Positions 26,441 to 35,160 are shown, numbered from the stretch's first letter. The stretch is 64,000 nt of DNA from CAYHVK01 sp964360255 (GCA_964360255.1 CAYHVK010000017.1:5097-69096); one strand, 5' to 3'. Numbers and translations are program-made. The notes: generated by a model not told the origin, from the sequence alone.

Positions 26441-26734
26441 ATGGAAGCCGGCAAAAATGTTTACGAAGTGCAGGTTGCAGGTCTTCCGCTTAAGCTCCGT
26501 TCGTCTCATGATCAATCAACAGTCAATGAACTCATTGGTTTCGTCGATCAAAAAGTAAAAGAAGTCATGGGTGCAGCTCCAAGTATTTCATTTCAAAATG
26601 CATTACTCTTGGCCGCATTAAATATCGCTGAAGATCTTGTCCTACTTAAAAGAGTAGCTCGCCAAGAACTTGGTGCCCTTGAAACTCAAGCCGAACGTAT
26701 CTTAGAGCAAATAGAGGAAGCACAATCGAACTGA
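26441..26734 (+). CDS. zapA: ZapA cell division protein
   Basis: A cytoplasmic FtsZ-ring-associated protein of 97 residues. The N-terminal beta part (VYEVQVAGLPLKLRSS) and the C-terminal coiled coil (about 50-97) match ZapA. The start is ATG 26441 with AAAGGAGA 7 nt upstream; an in-frame upstream start would add 32 unlikely residues. It precedes the 5-formyltetrahydrofolate cyclo-ligase gene, the gene pair that flanks 6S RNA in many Proteobacteria. Confidence 0.9.
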   Translation: MEAGKNVYEVQVAGLPLKLRSSHDQSTVNELIGFVDQKVKEVMGAAPSISFQNALLLAALNIAEDLVLLKRVARQELGALETQAERILEQIEEAQSN

Positions 26735-26786
26735 AGGTTTCGTAAGCCAAAGGCTTTTAAAAGCCTGGGACTTTAAAATCCAGTTC
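26728..26786 (+). ncRNA. Structured zapA-fthC junction, possible 6S-type RNA
   Basis: GAACTG (26728-26733) can pair with CAGTTC (26781-26786). Inside lies a perfect palindrome, AGGCTTTTAAAAGCCT (26751-26766), which competes with AAGCC/GGCTT (26744-26756). This is the classical ssrS (6S RNA) position, but the free space is short for a 180-nt RNA and I could not find the 6S consensus with certainty. Confidence 0.25.
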
Positions 26787-26842
26787 ATTCTGCTTGGTCC
26801 GCAAGGATGACTCTATCAGCCGCCTGCACTTCTGGGGATGAA

Positions 26843-27574
26843 GTGTTTATTTCAGATCAAGACATTCAAAGCTTAAAAGCTGAGCAGCGCCATCGAGCTC
26901 GCAAAGTCTTGAACGCAATCCCAGATAAAGATCAGAAAAGTTTTACCATTCGCGAAAAAATCCGCTCGTTTATTGCTCCCTATTTTGAAACGCCTGGTCT
27001 CGACAATCCAAGCGCCAGCCGTCGTCGGCTCATCTGCGGCCTATTCATGGGTCTGCCCAGCGAACCGAACTTACGTGAGCTTGTAGGCGACCTAGCTATT
27101 CAACCTGACCTTGAAAATGTGTTCTGGGCTTTACCTCGCATTCAAAAGGAGCCGACGCTAGAGCACGAATCACTCAAATTCTATGTTTGCGATAGTGCAT
27201 TGCCTATTGAAGAATGCCTCGAGAAAAACGAATTCGGTATCGAAGAGCCCCTCCTTTCTAAGGCCCAAGAAGTGACGGCCTCGCAAATGAACCTGATTTT
27301 TATGCCCGGACTCGCATTCGATAAAGAAATGAATCGTCTTGGTCGGGGCAAAGCTTACTACGACCGGTTTTTACAAAACTACCAAGGTCTTAAAGTCGGC
27401 GTTTTATTTCATGATCAAATTATAAATGAAAATCTCGTGGTGCAGCCTCATGACATCAAAATGGACTGGATCATCACTGAGAATTGCATGTACAAAAAAA
27501 TGATATTTAAAGAACAGCCTAAAGCGAATCCGCCATTATTCAATGGCGAAAAGACAGAGAAAAGGACAGCATAA
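26843..27574 (+). CDS. fthC: 5-formyltetrahydrofolate cyclo-ligase
   Basis: Converts 5-formyl-THF and ATP to 5,10-methenyl-THF. The C-terminal motif GRGKAYYDRFL (about 170-180) with the preceding PGLAFD and the following VGVLFHDQ is diagnostic. I prefer GTG 26843, which has TGGGGAT 4-5 nt upstream; the ATG at 26807 has no spaced ribosome-binding site and would add 12 residues. From the GTG the length is 243 residues. The last nucleotide of the TAA is the first of the rny ATG. Confidence 0.88.
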   Translation: MFISDQDIQSLKAEQRHRARKVLNAIPDKDQKSFTIREKIRSFIAPYFETPGLDNPSASRRRLICGLFMGLPSEPNLRELVGDLAIQPDLENVFWALPRIQKEPTLEHESLKFYVCDSALPIEECLEKNEFGIEEPLLSKAQEVTASQMNLIFMPGLAFDKEMNRLGRGKAYYDRFLQNYQGLKVGVLFHDQIINENLVVQPHDIKMDWIITENCMYKKMIFKEQPKANPPLFNGEKTEKRTA

Positions 27575-29148
27575 TGAGTTTATTTCTAGTAATTGGATGT
27601 TTAGTGGGTGGCTACTTGGCCGGCGTTATCACACTTTATTTTTACAAAACAACACAAGACAATCGCACTAAGATGGATGCCCAGAGTGAGGCCCAGCGCA
27701 TTGTGAATAAAGCTAAAGGCGAATCAGCTCGTATTGAGCGTGAAGCCGCCGCTCGTGCCAAAGATTTTGAGCAACGCGCCCGTCGTAACGTTGAGAATGA
27801 CGTGAAGAAAGAGAAACAGAAAGTTGTGACTCTTGAGGCCTCGTTGAAGCAAAAAGAGGGTCGTCTCGATCAAGACTTCAAGCGTAAAGAAGAAACTTTA
27901 ACAAACAAAATCAAAGCTGTTGATGATCGTGGCGAGCGCTTACGTATTTCTGAGGCCCGCATTGCTGATCTTGAAAAGAAAGCTCAAATTCAAATTGAAG
28001 AGCTGCGTAGCAAGCTTGAGGGTGTTGCTAATCTTTCAACAGACCAAGCTAAAGAAGAGCTGAAAAGCGCTTTAAAAGCAGCAGCTCAACAAGAGGCGGA
28101 GCATTCACTGCAAGAGATTGAAAAAGAAGCAAAGCTTGAAGCCGACCGCAAAGCTAAGCGTATTCTTTCTGTGGCCCTTTCTCGTTATGCGAGCGAAGTG
28201 GCAACAGAGCGCACGGTGAATATCGTTCCACTTACTAGTGATGAGATGAAGGGTAAGATTATCGGCCGCGAAGGTCGTAATATTCGTGCTCTTGAAGCAG
28301 CTTGCGGTGTGGATTTGATTATCGATGAAACTCCTGAAGCCGTTGTGATTTCAAGTTTTGACCCTGTTCGCAGAGAAATCGCTCGTCAAACATTAATTAA
28401 ATTAATGGAAGACGGCCGCGTTCACCCGGGTCGTATTGAAGAGGTTGTGGATAAAGTAAAACAAGATCTCACTCAGACTATTCGTCAAGACGGCGAGAAG
28501 GCCGCAGTTGAACTGGGTCTTGTCGGCATTCACCAAAATATGGTGCAAATGATCGGTAGCATGAAGTACCGCTTAGCTGGTTCACAAAATCTTTATCAGC
28601 ATTCAATTGAAGTGGCTCATATTGCGGGTCTCTTGGCGGCTGAAATCGGCGAAGATGTTCAGCTCGCAAAACGCATTGGTCTCTTACACGATCTTGGTAA
28701 AACAATTGATCATAACGTAGAGGGCAGCGTCGCTTCTGCCGGAGCCGAATATGCTCGTCGTCACGGTGAAAAAGACATCGTCGTAAATGCCATTAAATCT
28801 CTCGCACCAAATGAAGAGCCACGCTCTGCTTTGGCTCATATCGTACAAGCAGCGAAAGCTCTGGCAGAGAATCGCCCTGGTGCCAACCGTCAAGTGATTC
28901 AGAACTTTATCAAACGCCTTGAAGACCTCGAATCGATTGGTAACAGCTTCGACGGTGTGGTTCGTACTTATGCTCTTCAATCAGGTAAAGAAATTCGCGT
29001 CCTCGTTGAGAGCGGTAAGATCACTGACGATCAGGCTGTTATGCTCAGTCGCGATATTGCCCGTAAGATCGAGCGCGATGCGAACTACCCAGGTCAGATT
29101 AAAATCGCTGTTGTAAGAGAGACAAGAATCGTAGAGCACGCGAGATAA
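27574..29148 (+). CDS. rny: Ribonuclease Y
   Basis: A membrane-anchored endoribonuclease that initiates mRNA decay. In 524 residues it shows an N-terminal membrane helix (about 2-23), a long Lys/Glu-rich coiled coil (about 30-200), a KH domain (IIGREGRNIRALE near 229-241) and the HD domain with H372-D373 in LLHDLGKTID. Length and order match the family. Its ATG overlaps the fthC stop by 1 nt. Confidence 0.96.
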   Translation: MSLFLVIGCLVGGYLAGVITLYFYKTTQDNRTKMDAQSEAQRIVNKAKGESARIEREAAARAKDFEQRARRNVENDVKKEKQKVVTLEASLKQKEGRLDQDFKRKEETLTNKIKAVDDRGERLRISEARIADLEKKAQIQIEELRSKLEGVANLSTDQAKEELKSALKAAAQQEAEHSLQEIEKEAKLEADRKAKRILSVALSRYASEVATERTVNIVPLTSDEMKGKIIGREGRNIRALEAACGVDLIIDETPEAVVISSFDPVRREIARQTLIKLMEDGRVHPGRIEEVVDKVKQDLTQTIRQDGEKAAVELGLVGIHQNMVQMIGSMKYRLAGSQNLYQHSIEVAHIAGLLAAEIGEDVQLAKRIGLLHDLGKTIDHNVEGSVASAGAEYARRHGEKDIVVNAIKSLAPNEEPRSALAHIVQAAKALAENRPGANRQVIQNFIKRLEDLESIGNSFDGVVRTYALQSGKEIRVLVESGKITDDQAVMLSRDIARKIERDANYPGQIKIAVVRETRIVEHAR

Positions 29149-29170
29149 TAAAGTTAATGGAGCAGATGAG

Positions 29171-30409
29171 ATGTTTAAGCTAAGTGCTGAAGAACAATTA
29201 AAAGAGCTTAAAAAAGGTACGGTTGACTGTATCTCTGAGGTTGAATTATTAGCGAAGCTGAAAGAAAGCGTAGCTAAGAGTAAACCTCTTCGTATTAAAG
29301 CTGGTTTTGATCCTTCACGCCCAGATCTTCACATTGGTCACACGGTTCTATTAAATAAAATGCGTCAGTTTCAAGAGTTCGGTCACCATGTGATCTTCTT
29401 GATCGGTGATTTCACCGCTATGATTGGTGATCCCACTGGTAAAAATGTGACTCGACCGGCCTTAACCTCTGAAGAGATTCAAGAGAACGCCAAGACCTAC
29501 GCTCGCCAAGTTTATAAAGTTCTCGATGAGAAAAAGACTGAAGTTGCCTATAACGCGACTTGGTTTAACAAATTCAGTGCCGCAGACTTTATTCGTCTCA
29601 CAAGCCAGTACACAGTGGCTCGTATGCTCGAGCGCGATGACTTTCAAAAACGTTATGCAGAAAAAGCTCCGATTTCGATGCATGAACTTTTGTATCCACT
29701 CGTTCAAGGTTATGACTCTGTAGCTTTAAAGTCAGATGTTGAACTTGGCGGAACTGATCAAAAGTTCAATCTTCTTGTTGGTCGCGAAATTCAAAAAGCT
29801 TATAGTGTTGCTTCACAGTGTGTAATGACAGTTCCGATTCTTGAAGGCCTTGATGGCGTTCAGAAAATGTCGAAGAGCCTTGATAACTACATTGCCGTTG
29901 AAGACTCTCCAAAAGATATGTTCGGCAAAACAATGCGCGTGAGCGATGAGCTCATGATTCGTTATTTTGAACTTCTCACTGATATTACGACGGCAGATCT
30001 GGCAAAGCTCCAAGCCGATTTGAAAGAGCGCAAACTTCATCCACGCCAAGTGAAAGTTGATTTGGCTAAGACATTGGTGACACGTTTTCATTCTAAGGAA
30101 GCAGCTGATAATGCCGAGGCTGAGTTTAATCGTATTTTCGTATCTGGCGGATTGCCGGACGATATGCCGACAAAAAGCTTAAATGAAGGTTCTCTTCAAG
30201 CGGCTGCATTATTAGTTGAGCTGCAACTCGCGACTTCAAAAAGTGAGGCTCGACGCCTTATCGAAGGCGGAGCTGTTGAAATTATTCAAGGCAAAGAGAC
30301 GACCGGCGAAAAAGTAAAAGACCATATGCAGCCGGTAAAACTCGTGAAGCAAAGTTCGTTTGTTGTACGTGCCGGCAAGAAAAAGTTCGTTCGCGTACAG
30401 GTAAATTAG
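29171..30409 (+). CDS. tyrS: Tyrosyl-tRNA synthetase
   Basis: A class I synthetase that charges tRNA-Tyr. The HIGH motif is HIGHT (about residues 55-59), and the KMSKS motif is exact (about 234-238). A C-terminal S4 RNA-binding domain lies at about 345-410. The length of 412 residues is typical. ATGGAGCAG 5-10 nt upstream supports the ATG. It is 22 nt after rny and 9 nt before the ferredoxin gene, so the three are probably cotranscribed. Confidence 0.97.
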   Translation: MFKLSAEEQLKELKKGTVDCISEVELLAKLKESVAKSKPLRIKAGFDPSRPDLHIGHTVLLNKMRQFQEFGHHVIFLIGDFTAMIGDPTGKNVTRPALTSEEIQENAKTYARQVYKVLDEKKTEVAYNATWFNKFSAADFIRLTSQYTVARMLERDDFQKRYAEKAPISMHELLYPLVQGYDSVALKSDVELGGTDQKFNLLVGREIQKAYSVASQCVMTVPILEGLDGVQKMSKSLDNYIAVEDSPKDMFGKTMRVSDELMIRYFELLTDITTADLAKLQADLKERKLHPRQVKVDLAKTLVTRFHSKEAADNAEAEFNRIFVSGGLPDDMPTKSLNEGSLQAAALLVELQLATSKSEARRLIEGGAVEIIQGKETTGEKVKDHMQPVKLVKQSSFVVRAGKKKFVRVQVN

Positions 30410-30418
30410 GAAGTAAAA

Positions 30419-31174
30419 ATGAAAGTTAAGTTTATTCCGCAAAATATTGAACTCGACATCGAGCCGAACCAATCGGTGATGAAACTCGCTCACGAAAAAG
30501 GCATTTACATTAAATCTGTGTGCGGTGGTTTACCGTCATGCTCAGAGTGCCGTGTACGAGTCATTGAAGGTGAGCAAAACGTATTGCCACCATCAACTAA
30601 AGAATTGAATTTAATTGGCACTGGTTATTTTATCGATCAGCGCCGTCTTTCGTGTCAGCTGAAATGTTTCGGTGATGTTGTTATTGATTTAACAGAGCAG
30701 ATTGCTAAGCAAGCCACTGACGGACCAAAACGTCCGCAGGGATCTAAAAAAGAAGAGCATGAAGCTTCTTTCGCCGTGAGCGGTAACTTAATTCAACAAG
30801 ATGACACTTTGAAAAAAGTGGCCGAAGAGGTCGCGAATAATCCGAATGCCGGTCGTCCGCAGCAGCAAAATCGTGGTGGCGAATCGCAAGGCGGCGGTCG
30901 CGGCCGTAACAATCGTCGCGGTCGTGGCGGAGGCGGCGGTGGACAAAATCGCAACGCCCAAGGCGGCGGACAAAATCAAGGTGGAAACCAAGGCCGTCCG
31001 CAACAACAAGGTCAGGGTCGTAATCCGAATCAGGGCGGCGGTCAGGGTGGACAACCTGGCGGCGGCAATCAAAATCAAAACCGCCATCAGCAGGGTGGCG
31101 GTCGCAATAGCCCCAATCAAGGTCAGCAAAATCGTCAGCAGCAATCGCGCAACGACAATCGCGGCAATAAGTAA
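30419..31174 (+). CDS. 2Fe-2S ferredoxin with Gly/Asn/Gln/Arg-rich tail
   Basis: Residues 1-100 are a plant/adrenodoxin-type ferredoxin with cluster cysteines in VCGGLPSCSEC and a fourth in RLSCQLKC. A short charged linker follows. From about residue 140 to the end (251) the chain is almost only Gly, Asn, Gln, Arg and Pro, with RGG, GRG and GGQN repeats. Such tails are typical of RNA-binding or condensate-forming proteins and are not part of normal ferredoxins. The frame is intact through the repeats and ends just before a terminator hairpin. The gene follows tyrS by 9 nt. Its electron partner is unknown. Confidence 0.9.
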   Translation: MKVKFIPQNIELDIEPNQSVMKLAHEKGIYIKSVCGGLPSCSECRVRVIEGEQNVLPPSTKELNLIGTGYFIDQRRLSCQLKCFGDVVIDLTEQIAKQATDGPKRPQGSKKEEHEASFAVSGNLIQQDDTLKKVAEEVANNPNAGRPQQQNRGGESQGGGRGRNNRRGRGGGGGGQNRNAQGGGQNQGGNQGRPQQQGQGRNPNQGGGQGGQPGGGNQNQNRHQQGGGRNSPNQGQQNRQQQSRNDNRGNK

Positions 31175-31178
31175 TAAA

Positions 31179-31201
31179 AAAGCCGATTCTTCATCGGCTT
31201 T
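31179..31201. terminator. Intrinsic terminator between converging genes
   Basis: A 9-bp perfect stem, AAAGCCGAT with ATCGGCTTT, and a 5-nt loop directly after the ferredoxin stop. A-runs on the left and T-residues on the right make it usable in both directions, for the ferredoxin operon and for iscA. Confidence 0.8.
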
Positions 31202-31243
31202 AAATGACTAAGCTCATCTGCGAAGCGCAGCTGAGCGAACGTA

Positions 31244-31570
31244 TTAAACGCCGAAGCTCGAGCCGCAGCCGCAAGTCTTCGTGGCATTAGGGTTTGAAAA
31301 CACAAAACCCTTACCATTTAAGCCGCCTTCAAAATCTAAAGTTAAGCCTAAAAGATAAAGCATCGATTGATCATCAACCACTACTTTGGCGGCGTTCATT
31401 TCAAAGAGTTTATCTTTTTCGCCTAAAGCTGTATCGAATTCCATTTTATAAGAATAACCCGAACATCCGCCGCGCTTTACCTTCACACGCAAAAAAGCCT
31501 CTGTAGGAGCTTTATCTTCTACTTTTAAAACTTGGATTTTAGCGGCTGCTGATTCTGTAATTTTAATCAT
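31244..31570 (-). CDS. Iron-sulfur assembly A-type protein (IscA/ErpA)
   Basis: A Fe-S carrier of 108 residues. The three cluster cysteines are in RGGCSGY and in CGCGSSF at the C-terminus, and the fold core LGLTLDFEGGLNGKGFVFSNPNA is typical of ErpA. The start is the ATG at 31570, with GGAG about 10 nt upstream. It shares strand and theme with the cysteine desulfurase gene 178 bp upstream, but a long leader with inverted repeats suggests separate control. Confidence 0.92.
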   Translation of the reverse strand: MIKITESAAAKIQVLKVEDKAPTEAFLRVKVKRGGCSGYSYKMEFDTALGEKDKLFEMNAAKVVVDDQSMLYLLGLTLDFEGGLNGKGFVFSNPNATKTCGCGSSFGV

Positions 31571-31588
31571 GGTAAAAAATCTCCGTGG

Positions 31589-31633
31589 TATTGCTAAAGC
31601 AATAAACAATCAATACATTGGTGATTCTATCAC
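31589..31633. promoter_or_regulatory. Two inverted repeats in the iscA leader
   Basis: TATTGC-TAAA-GCAATA (31589-31604) is a perfect 6-bp inverted repeat; GTGAT-TCT-ATCAC (31621-31633) is a second. Both lie upstream of the minus-strand iscA start and are candidate operators, or a leader hairpin. Confidence 0.4.
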
Positions 31634-31748
31634 ACCTGTCAAATAAGTGCCTAAGGTATTGAAAATACATATAATTATTTCTAGGTGGAGACACATAATG
31701 GTTTCTAAATAGCCGCGGAAGGATAGCGGGCGCTTAGATATAGCAAAC

Positions 31749-32900
31749 CTAGGCTTTAAAACTTTCTTCCAGATCTAAAAGATTTTTTAATTTCTCAATA
31801 ACCAAATCAGCGTCAGCGTCCGTGGTCATACGCCCAATACCAATACGAAGACTTGAATTAGCCTCGGCATCGCTGTGACCAATAGCTTTCAACACATGAG
31901 AGGCCGCACCAGCCGAGCAAGCACTGGCGCCTGAAACGGCAATGCCGCTTAAGCCTAAAGCAAATAAGTCTGATGAGAGATCTTGAATGGTTAAATTAAT
32001 GTTATTGCAAAGGCGCTCTGTCGGATGACCATTAAGGCGAATGCGCGATGAGAGGGCGAGGGCTTTTTTAATAATCTGATCGCGAAGCCCGCAAAGGCGT
32101 GAACACTCCGCCGCATGCTCTTCAATAAAGATTCGGCAGGCTTCGCCGAGCCCCACAATAGCCGGAACATTTAAAGTACCCGGGCGTAAACCGCGCTCTT
32201 GGCTACCGCCAAAAAGCACGGGCTGAATCAGCTCCCGAATTTCTTCGCGCACGAAAAGAAAGCCAATGCCTTTGGGGCCGTACATTTTCTGCCCACTTGA
32301 AGAAAGCAAATCGCAGTACTGCTTCATATCCGTAAGATCAACTTTGCCCACCGTTTGCGCGGCATCAGAGTGAAATAAAACTTTATTCTCCCGGCAAAGC
32401 TGACCAATTTCACGAATCGGATTCAATGAGCCGATTTCGTTATTGCCGTGAATAACACTCACGAGACGAGTATGAGGGCGTAATTCTTTTTTCACATCCT
32501 CTGCCGAAACTTGACCGTATTTATTCGTTTTTAAAATAGTCATTTCGGCGCCGAATTCACCCATTTTTTTGACTACATCAATGACGGCTTTGTGCTCTGT
32601 CGGAGTCGTTATAAGGTGAACTTTTTGCTTATGATTAAAGAAAAATTGAGTCACGCCTTGAATGGCCAAATTATTCGATTCAGTCGCACCAGAAGTGAAA
32701 TAAATCTCTTTAGGCTGCACACCCATAAGTTTGGCAACCTGTTCACGGGCCTTTCGGCAGCCACTATCGGCATCCCAACCGTAGCTGTGAGTGACGCTAG
32801 AGGGATTGCCGAAGTTTTCAGTCATATATGGCAATGCCGCGTCGAGAACTCGGCGATCAATAGGGGTAGCGGCATTATAATCCAAATAGACGGGCTTCAT
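31749..32900 (-). CDS. iscS: Cysteine desulfurase (NifS/IscS class)
   Basis: A PLP enzyme that removes sulfur from cysteine for Fe-S clusters and tRNA thiolation. The 383 residues show the class V aminotransferase fold with FTSGATESNN (about 68-77), HSDAAQ (177-182), the PLP lysine K205 in SSGQKMYGPKG, and the active cysteine in SGASACSAG. The residue before the lysine is Gln where most NifS/IscS proteins have His. It is divergent from the acyl-CoA dehydrogenase gene with a 62-bp gap to that gene's chosen start. Confidence 0.93.
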   Translation of the reverse strand: MKPVYLDYNAATPIDRRVLDAALPYMTENFGNPSSVTHSYGWDADSGCRKAREQVAKLMGVQPKEIYFTSGATESNNLAIQGVTQFFFNHKQKVHLITTPTEHKAVIDVVKKMGEFGAEMTILKTNKYGQVSAEDVKKELRPHTRLVSVIHGNNEIGSLNPIREIGQLCRENKVLFHSDAAQTVGKVDLTDMKQYCDLLSSSGQKMYGPKGIGFLFVREEIRELIQPVLFGGSQERGLRPGTLNVPAIVGLGEACRIFIEEHAAECSRLCGLRDQIIKKALALSSRIRLNGHPTERLCNNINLTIQDLSSDLFALGLSGIAVSGASACSAGAASHVLKAIGHSDAEANSSLRIGIGRMTTDADADLVIEKLKNLLDLEESFKA

Positions 32901-32962
32901 ATTTGACAGTATTCTCTCAAACTATTTTGATGTCATCTTTCATTTTATCTGGAGAGCAAAAA

Positions 32963-34168
32963 ATGACCAACGAACTAAGTGGTTTTGACCTTTTTAATCC
33001 CTCTGAAGAACATAAAATGCTTCGTGAAACAGTGCGAAGTTTTGTTCAAACCGAGGTTGAGCCCCAGGCCCATGAATATGACCGGGCAGAGAAATTTAAC
33101 CTCCCGCTTTTTAGAAAATTAGGTGAACTCGGTTTATTAGGCATTACTGTCCCTGAAGCTTATGGTGGTTCGGGTTTAGATGCCATGGCAGCGGTTATTG
33201 TCCACGAAGAGCTGTCGGCCAGCGACCCAGGTTTTTGCTTGGCTTATCTCGCGCACTCAATGCTTGCGGTGAATAATATTGCCGTGAATGCCAGTGAAGA
33301 GCAGAAAAAACGTCTCTTGCCAAAACTTTGCTCAGGTGAATTTGTTGGCTGTATGGCCATGTCAGAGCCACACGTCGGAACTGACGTTTTAGGAATGAAA
33401 TCAACGGCGGTTAAAAAAGGTGACGGCTACTTAATTAATGGCCGTAAAATGTGGATCACGAACGGCACGATCGACGAAAATTCAACGGCTGCCGATGTTG
33501 TGCTTTTATACGCTCGTAGTGGTGAAAAAAATGGCCGCGTTCAGCTCTCAACTTTCTTGGTTGAAAAAGGAATGGAAGGCTACTCGGTCGGTCAAAAAAT
33601 TAAAGATAAAAATGGAATGCGCGCTTCAAATACAGCGGAATTAGTATTCTCTGACTGTCAGGTTCCGGCCTCGGCACTTGTAGGTGCTGAAGGCGATTCT
33701 ATGCACCATATGATGAGAAATTTAGAATTAGAACGTTTAACTTTAGCTGCTATGTCAGTGGGTATCGCCAAGCGCTCAATGCAAATTATGGTGAAATACG
33801 CCAAAGATCGCGAAGCTTTTGGTAAGCCATTATCGGCTTTTGGGCAAATTCAGAAGTATATTGGCGACTCTTATGCTGAATATGTGGCTGCGCGCACATA
33901 CGTTTACGATACAGCTCGCCGCCAAAGTCTCACCCAAGGTGGTCAGCGTTTAGACTCTGATGGAGCGAAATTATTCGCGGCGACTGTTGGTAAAAACGTC
34001 GCCGATCGCGCTATACAAGTTTTAGGCGGTTACGGATACGTGGGAGAGTATGTTGTTGAGCGCCTCTGGAGAGATGCAAAACTTCTTGAAATCGGTGGCG
34101 GCACATTAGAGGCTCATCAGAAAAATATTACGAATGATTTAGGTAGAAATCCCGAAATATTGCTTTAA
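32963..34168 (+). CDS. Acyl-CoA dehydrogenase
   Basis: A flavoprotein that oxidises acyl-CoA to enoyl-CoA. The 401 residues carry the N-terminal helical domain, the FAD-binding segment CMAMSEPHVGTDVLGM, and the C-terminal helical domain with GGYGYVGEYVVERLWRDAK. The segment near the end reads IGGGTLEAHQ, so the base found as Glu in EGT-type family members is not at that position. The start is ATG 32963 with GGAGA 7 nt upstream; the frame extends 20 codons further but without a ribosome-binding site. Substrate cannot be inferred. Confidence 0.93.
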   Translation: MTNELSGFDLFNPSEEHKMLRETVRSFVQTEVEPQAHEYDRAEKFNLPLFRKLGELGLLGITVPEAYGGSGLDAMAAVIVHEELSASDPGFCLAYLAHSMLAVNNIAVNASEEQKKRLLPKLCSGEFVGCMAMSEPHVGTDVLGMKSTAVKKGDGYLINGRKMWITNGTIDENSTAADVVLLYARSGEKNGRVQLSTFLVEKGMEGYSVGQKIKDKNGMRASNTAELVFSDCQVPASALVGAEGDSMHHMMRNLELERLTLAAMSVGIAKRSMQIMVKYAKDREAFGKPLSAFGQIQKYIGDSYAEYVAARTYVYDTARRQSLTQGGQRLDSDGAKLFAATVGKNVADRAIQVLGGYGYVGEYVVERLWRDAKLLEIGGGTLEAHQKNITNDLGRNPEILL

Positions 34169-34172
34169 TGCT

Positions 34173-34201
34173 TTTACAAATCGTGTGAAATAAAATATAA
34201 G
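34173..34201 (+). promoter_or_regulatory. Candidate sigma70 promoter for AdoMetDC gene, leaderless geometry
   Basis: TTTACA (34173-34178), a 17-nt spacer and TATAAG (34196-34201). Initiation about 7 nt downstream would fall 1-2 nt before the ATG at 34210. No Shine-Dalgarno sequence is visible. Confidence 0.5.
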
Positions 34202-34209
34202 TTTTCGCT

Positions 34210-35160
34210 ATGTCGAATGTATTTGAAGGTTCTGAAAAGAAACTGGAAATCGTATTGTCGAAAAAAGCGCCATCGCTTCGCAAATGGCCTCTTAAGCAAT
34301 GGGAGGCTATAGTTGCCGCCTCTCGTGCGCAGATTCTGTCGTCTATCACTTCAGAACACTGTGACGCCTATTTACTCTCTGAATCGAGCCTTTTCGTTTG
34401 GGATAATCGTTTTACGATGATCACTTGCGGAACAACTACGCTCGTGGACGCCGCTTTAAAAGCATTAGAGCTTATTCCTGACGAGCAGATCGATTGTCTC
34501 GTTTACGAGCGTAAAAATGAATACTTTCCACAACATCAGAAATCTGACTTTGCTGACGATGTAAAACGCCTCAATAAAGCCTGCAGCGGTAAAGCATTCC
34601 GCCTCGGAACAGTGGATGAGCATCATTTGTTTATGTTCCACTCAGATCGTCTTTATAAGCCTGAGCTCAATGACCGAACTCTTGAAATCTTAATGTACGA
34701 TCTTCAAGGTACAGCTAAAGAAGTTTTCAATACTGAGGGTATGACTCGCGAAAAGATTCGTGAGTTAACAAAGGTCGATCAGATTCTTCCGGGTTTTAAT
34801 GTGGACGACTTTGCTTTTTCTCCCATTGGCTATTCGCTGAATGCTTTAAAAGATAATTATTACTTTACCATTCACGTAACTCCGCAAGATGCGAGTCCTT
34901 ATGTGAGCTTTGAAACCAATATGGTTGATAAAGGTCAAATTCAAGAAGTGGTGAGTTCAGTGATTGATGTATTTAAGCCGCGCTCATTTGATACGGTGTT
35001 CTTCGACTCTAGCGAGCGACAAGAGTTGATTGATTTGCCTGGCTATCAGCGGCGCTGTGATATTCGTCAAAGTTTTGAATGCGGCTACAGCCTTCAATAT
35101 GGTCAGTTTGCATTACCCAATGTTGTTTTAGATTCCGTTTTTGAACTTAAAATCGATTAA
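34210..35160 (+). CDS. S-adenosylmethionine decarboxylase, eukaryotic type
   Basis: Makes decarboxylated AdoMet, the aminopropyl donor for spermidine. The 316 residues align end to end with the eukaryotic AMD1/SPE2 family rather than with bacterial SpeD. The N-terminal FEGSEKKLE carries the E6 and E9 equivalents of human E8/E11. The self-processing site LLSESSLF places the pyruvoyl serine at S59 (human S68), with C73 in TCGTT (human C82) at the same spacing of 14. S209 in GYSLN and H222 in FTIHVTP match human S229 and H243. All processing residues are kept, so it should be active. Spermidine synthase follows directly. Confidence 0.93.
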   Translation: MSNVFEGSEKKLEIVLSKKAPSLRKWPLKQWEAIVAASRAQILSSITSEHCDAYLLSESSLFVWDNRFTMITCGTTTLVDAALKALELIPDEQIDCLVYERKNEYFPQHQKSDFADDVKRLNKACSGKAFRLGTVDEHHLFMFHSDRLYKPELNDRTLEILMYDLQGTAKEVFNTEGMTREKIRELTKVDQILPGFNVDDFAFSPIGYSLNALKDNYYFTIHVTPQDASPYVSFETNMVDKGQIQEVVSSVIDVFKPRSFDTVFFDSSERQELIDLPGYQRRCDIRQSFECGYSLQYGQFALPNVVLDSVFELKID

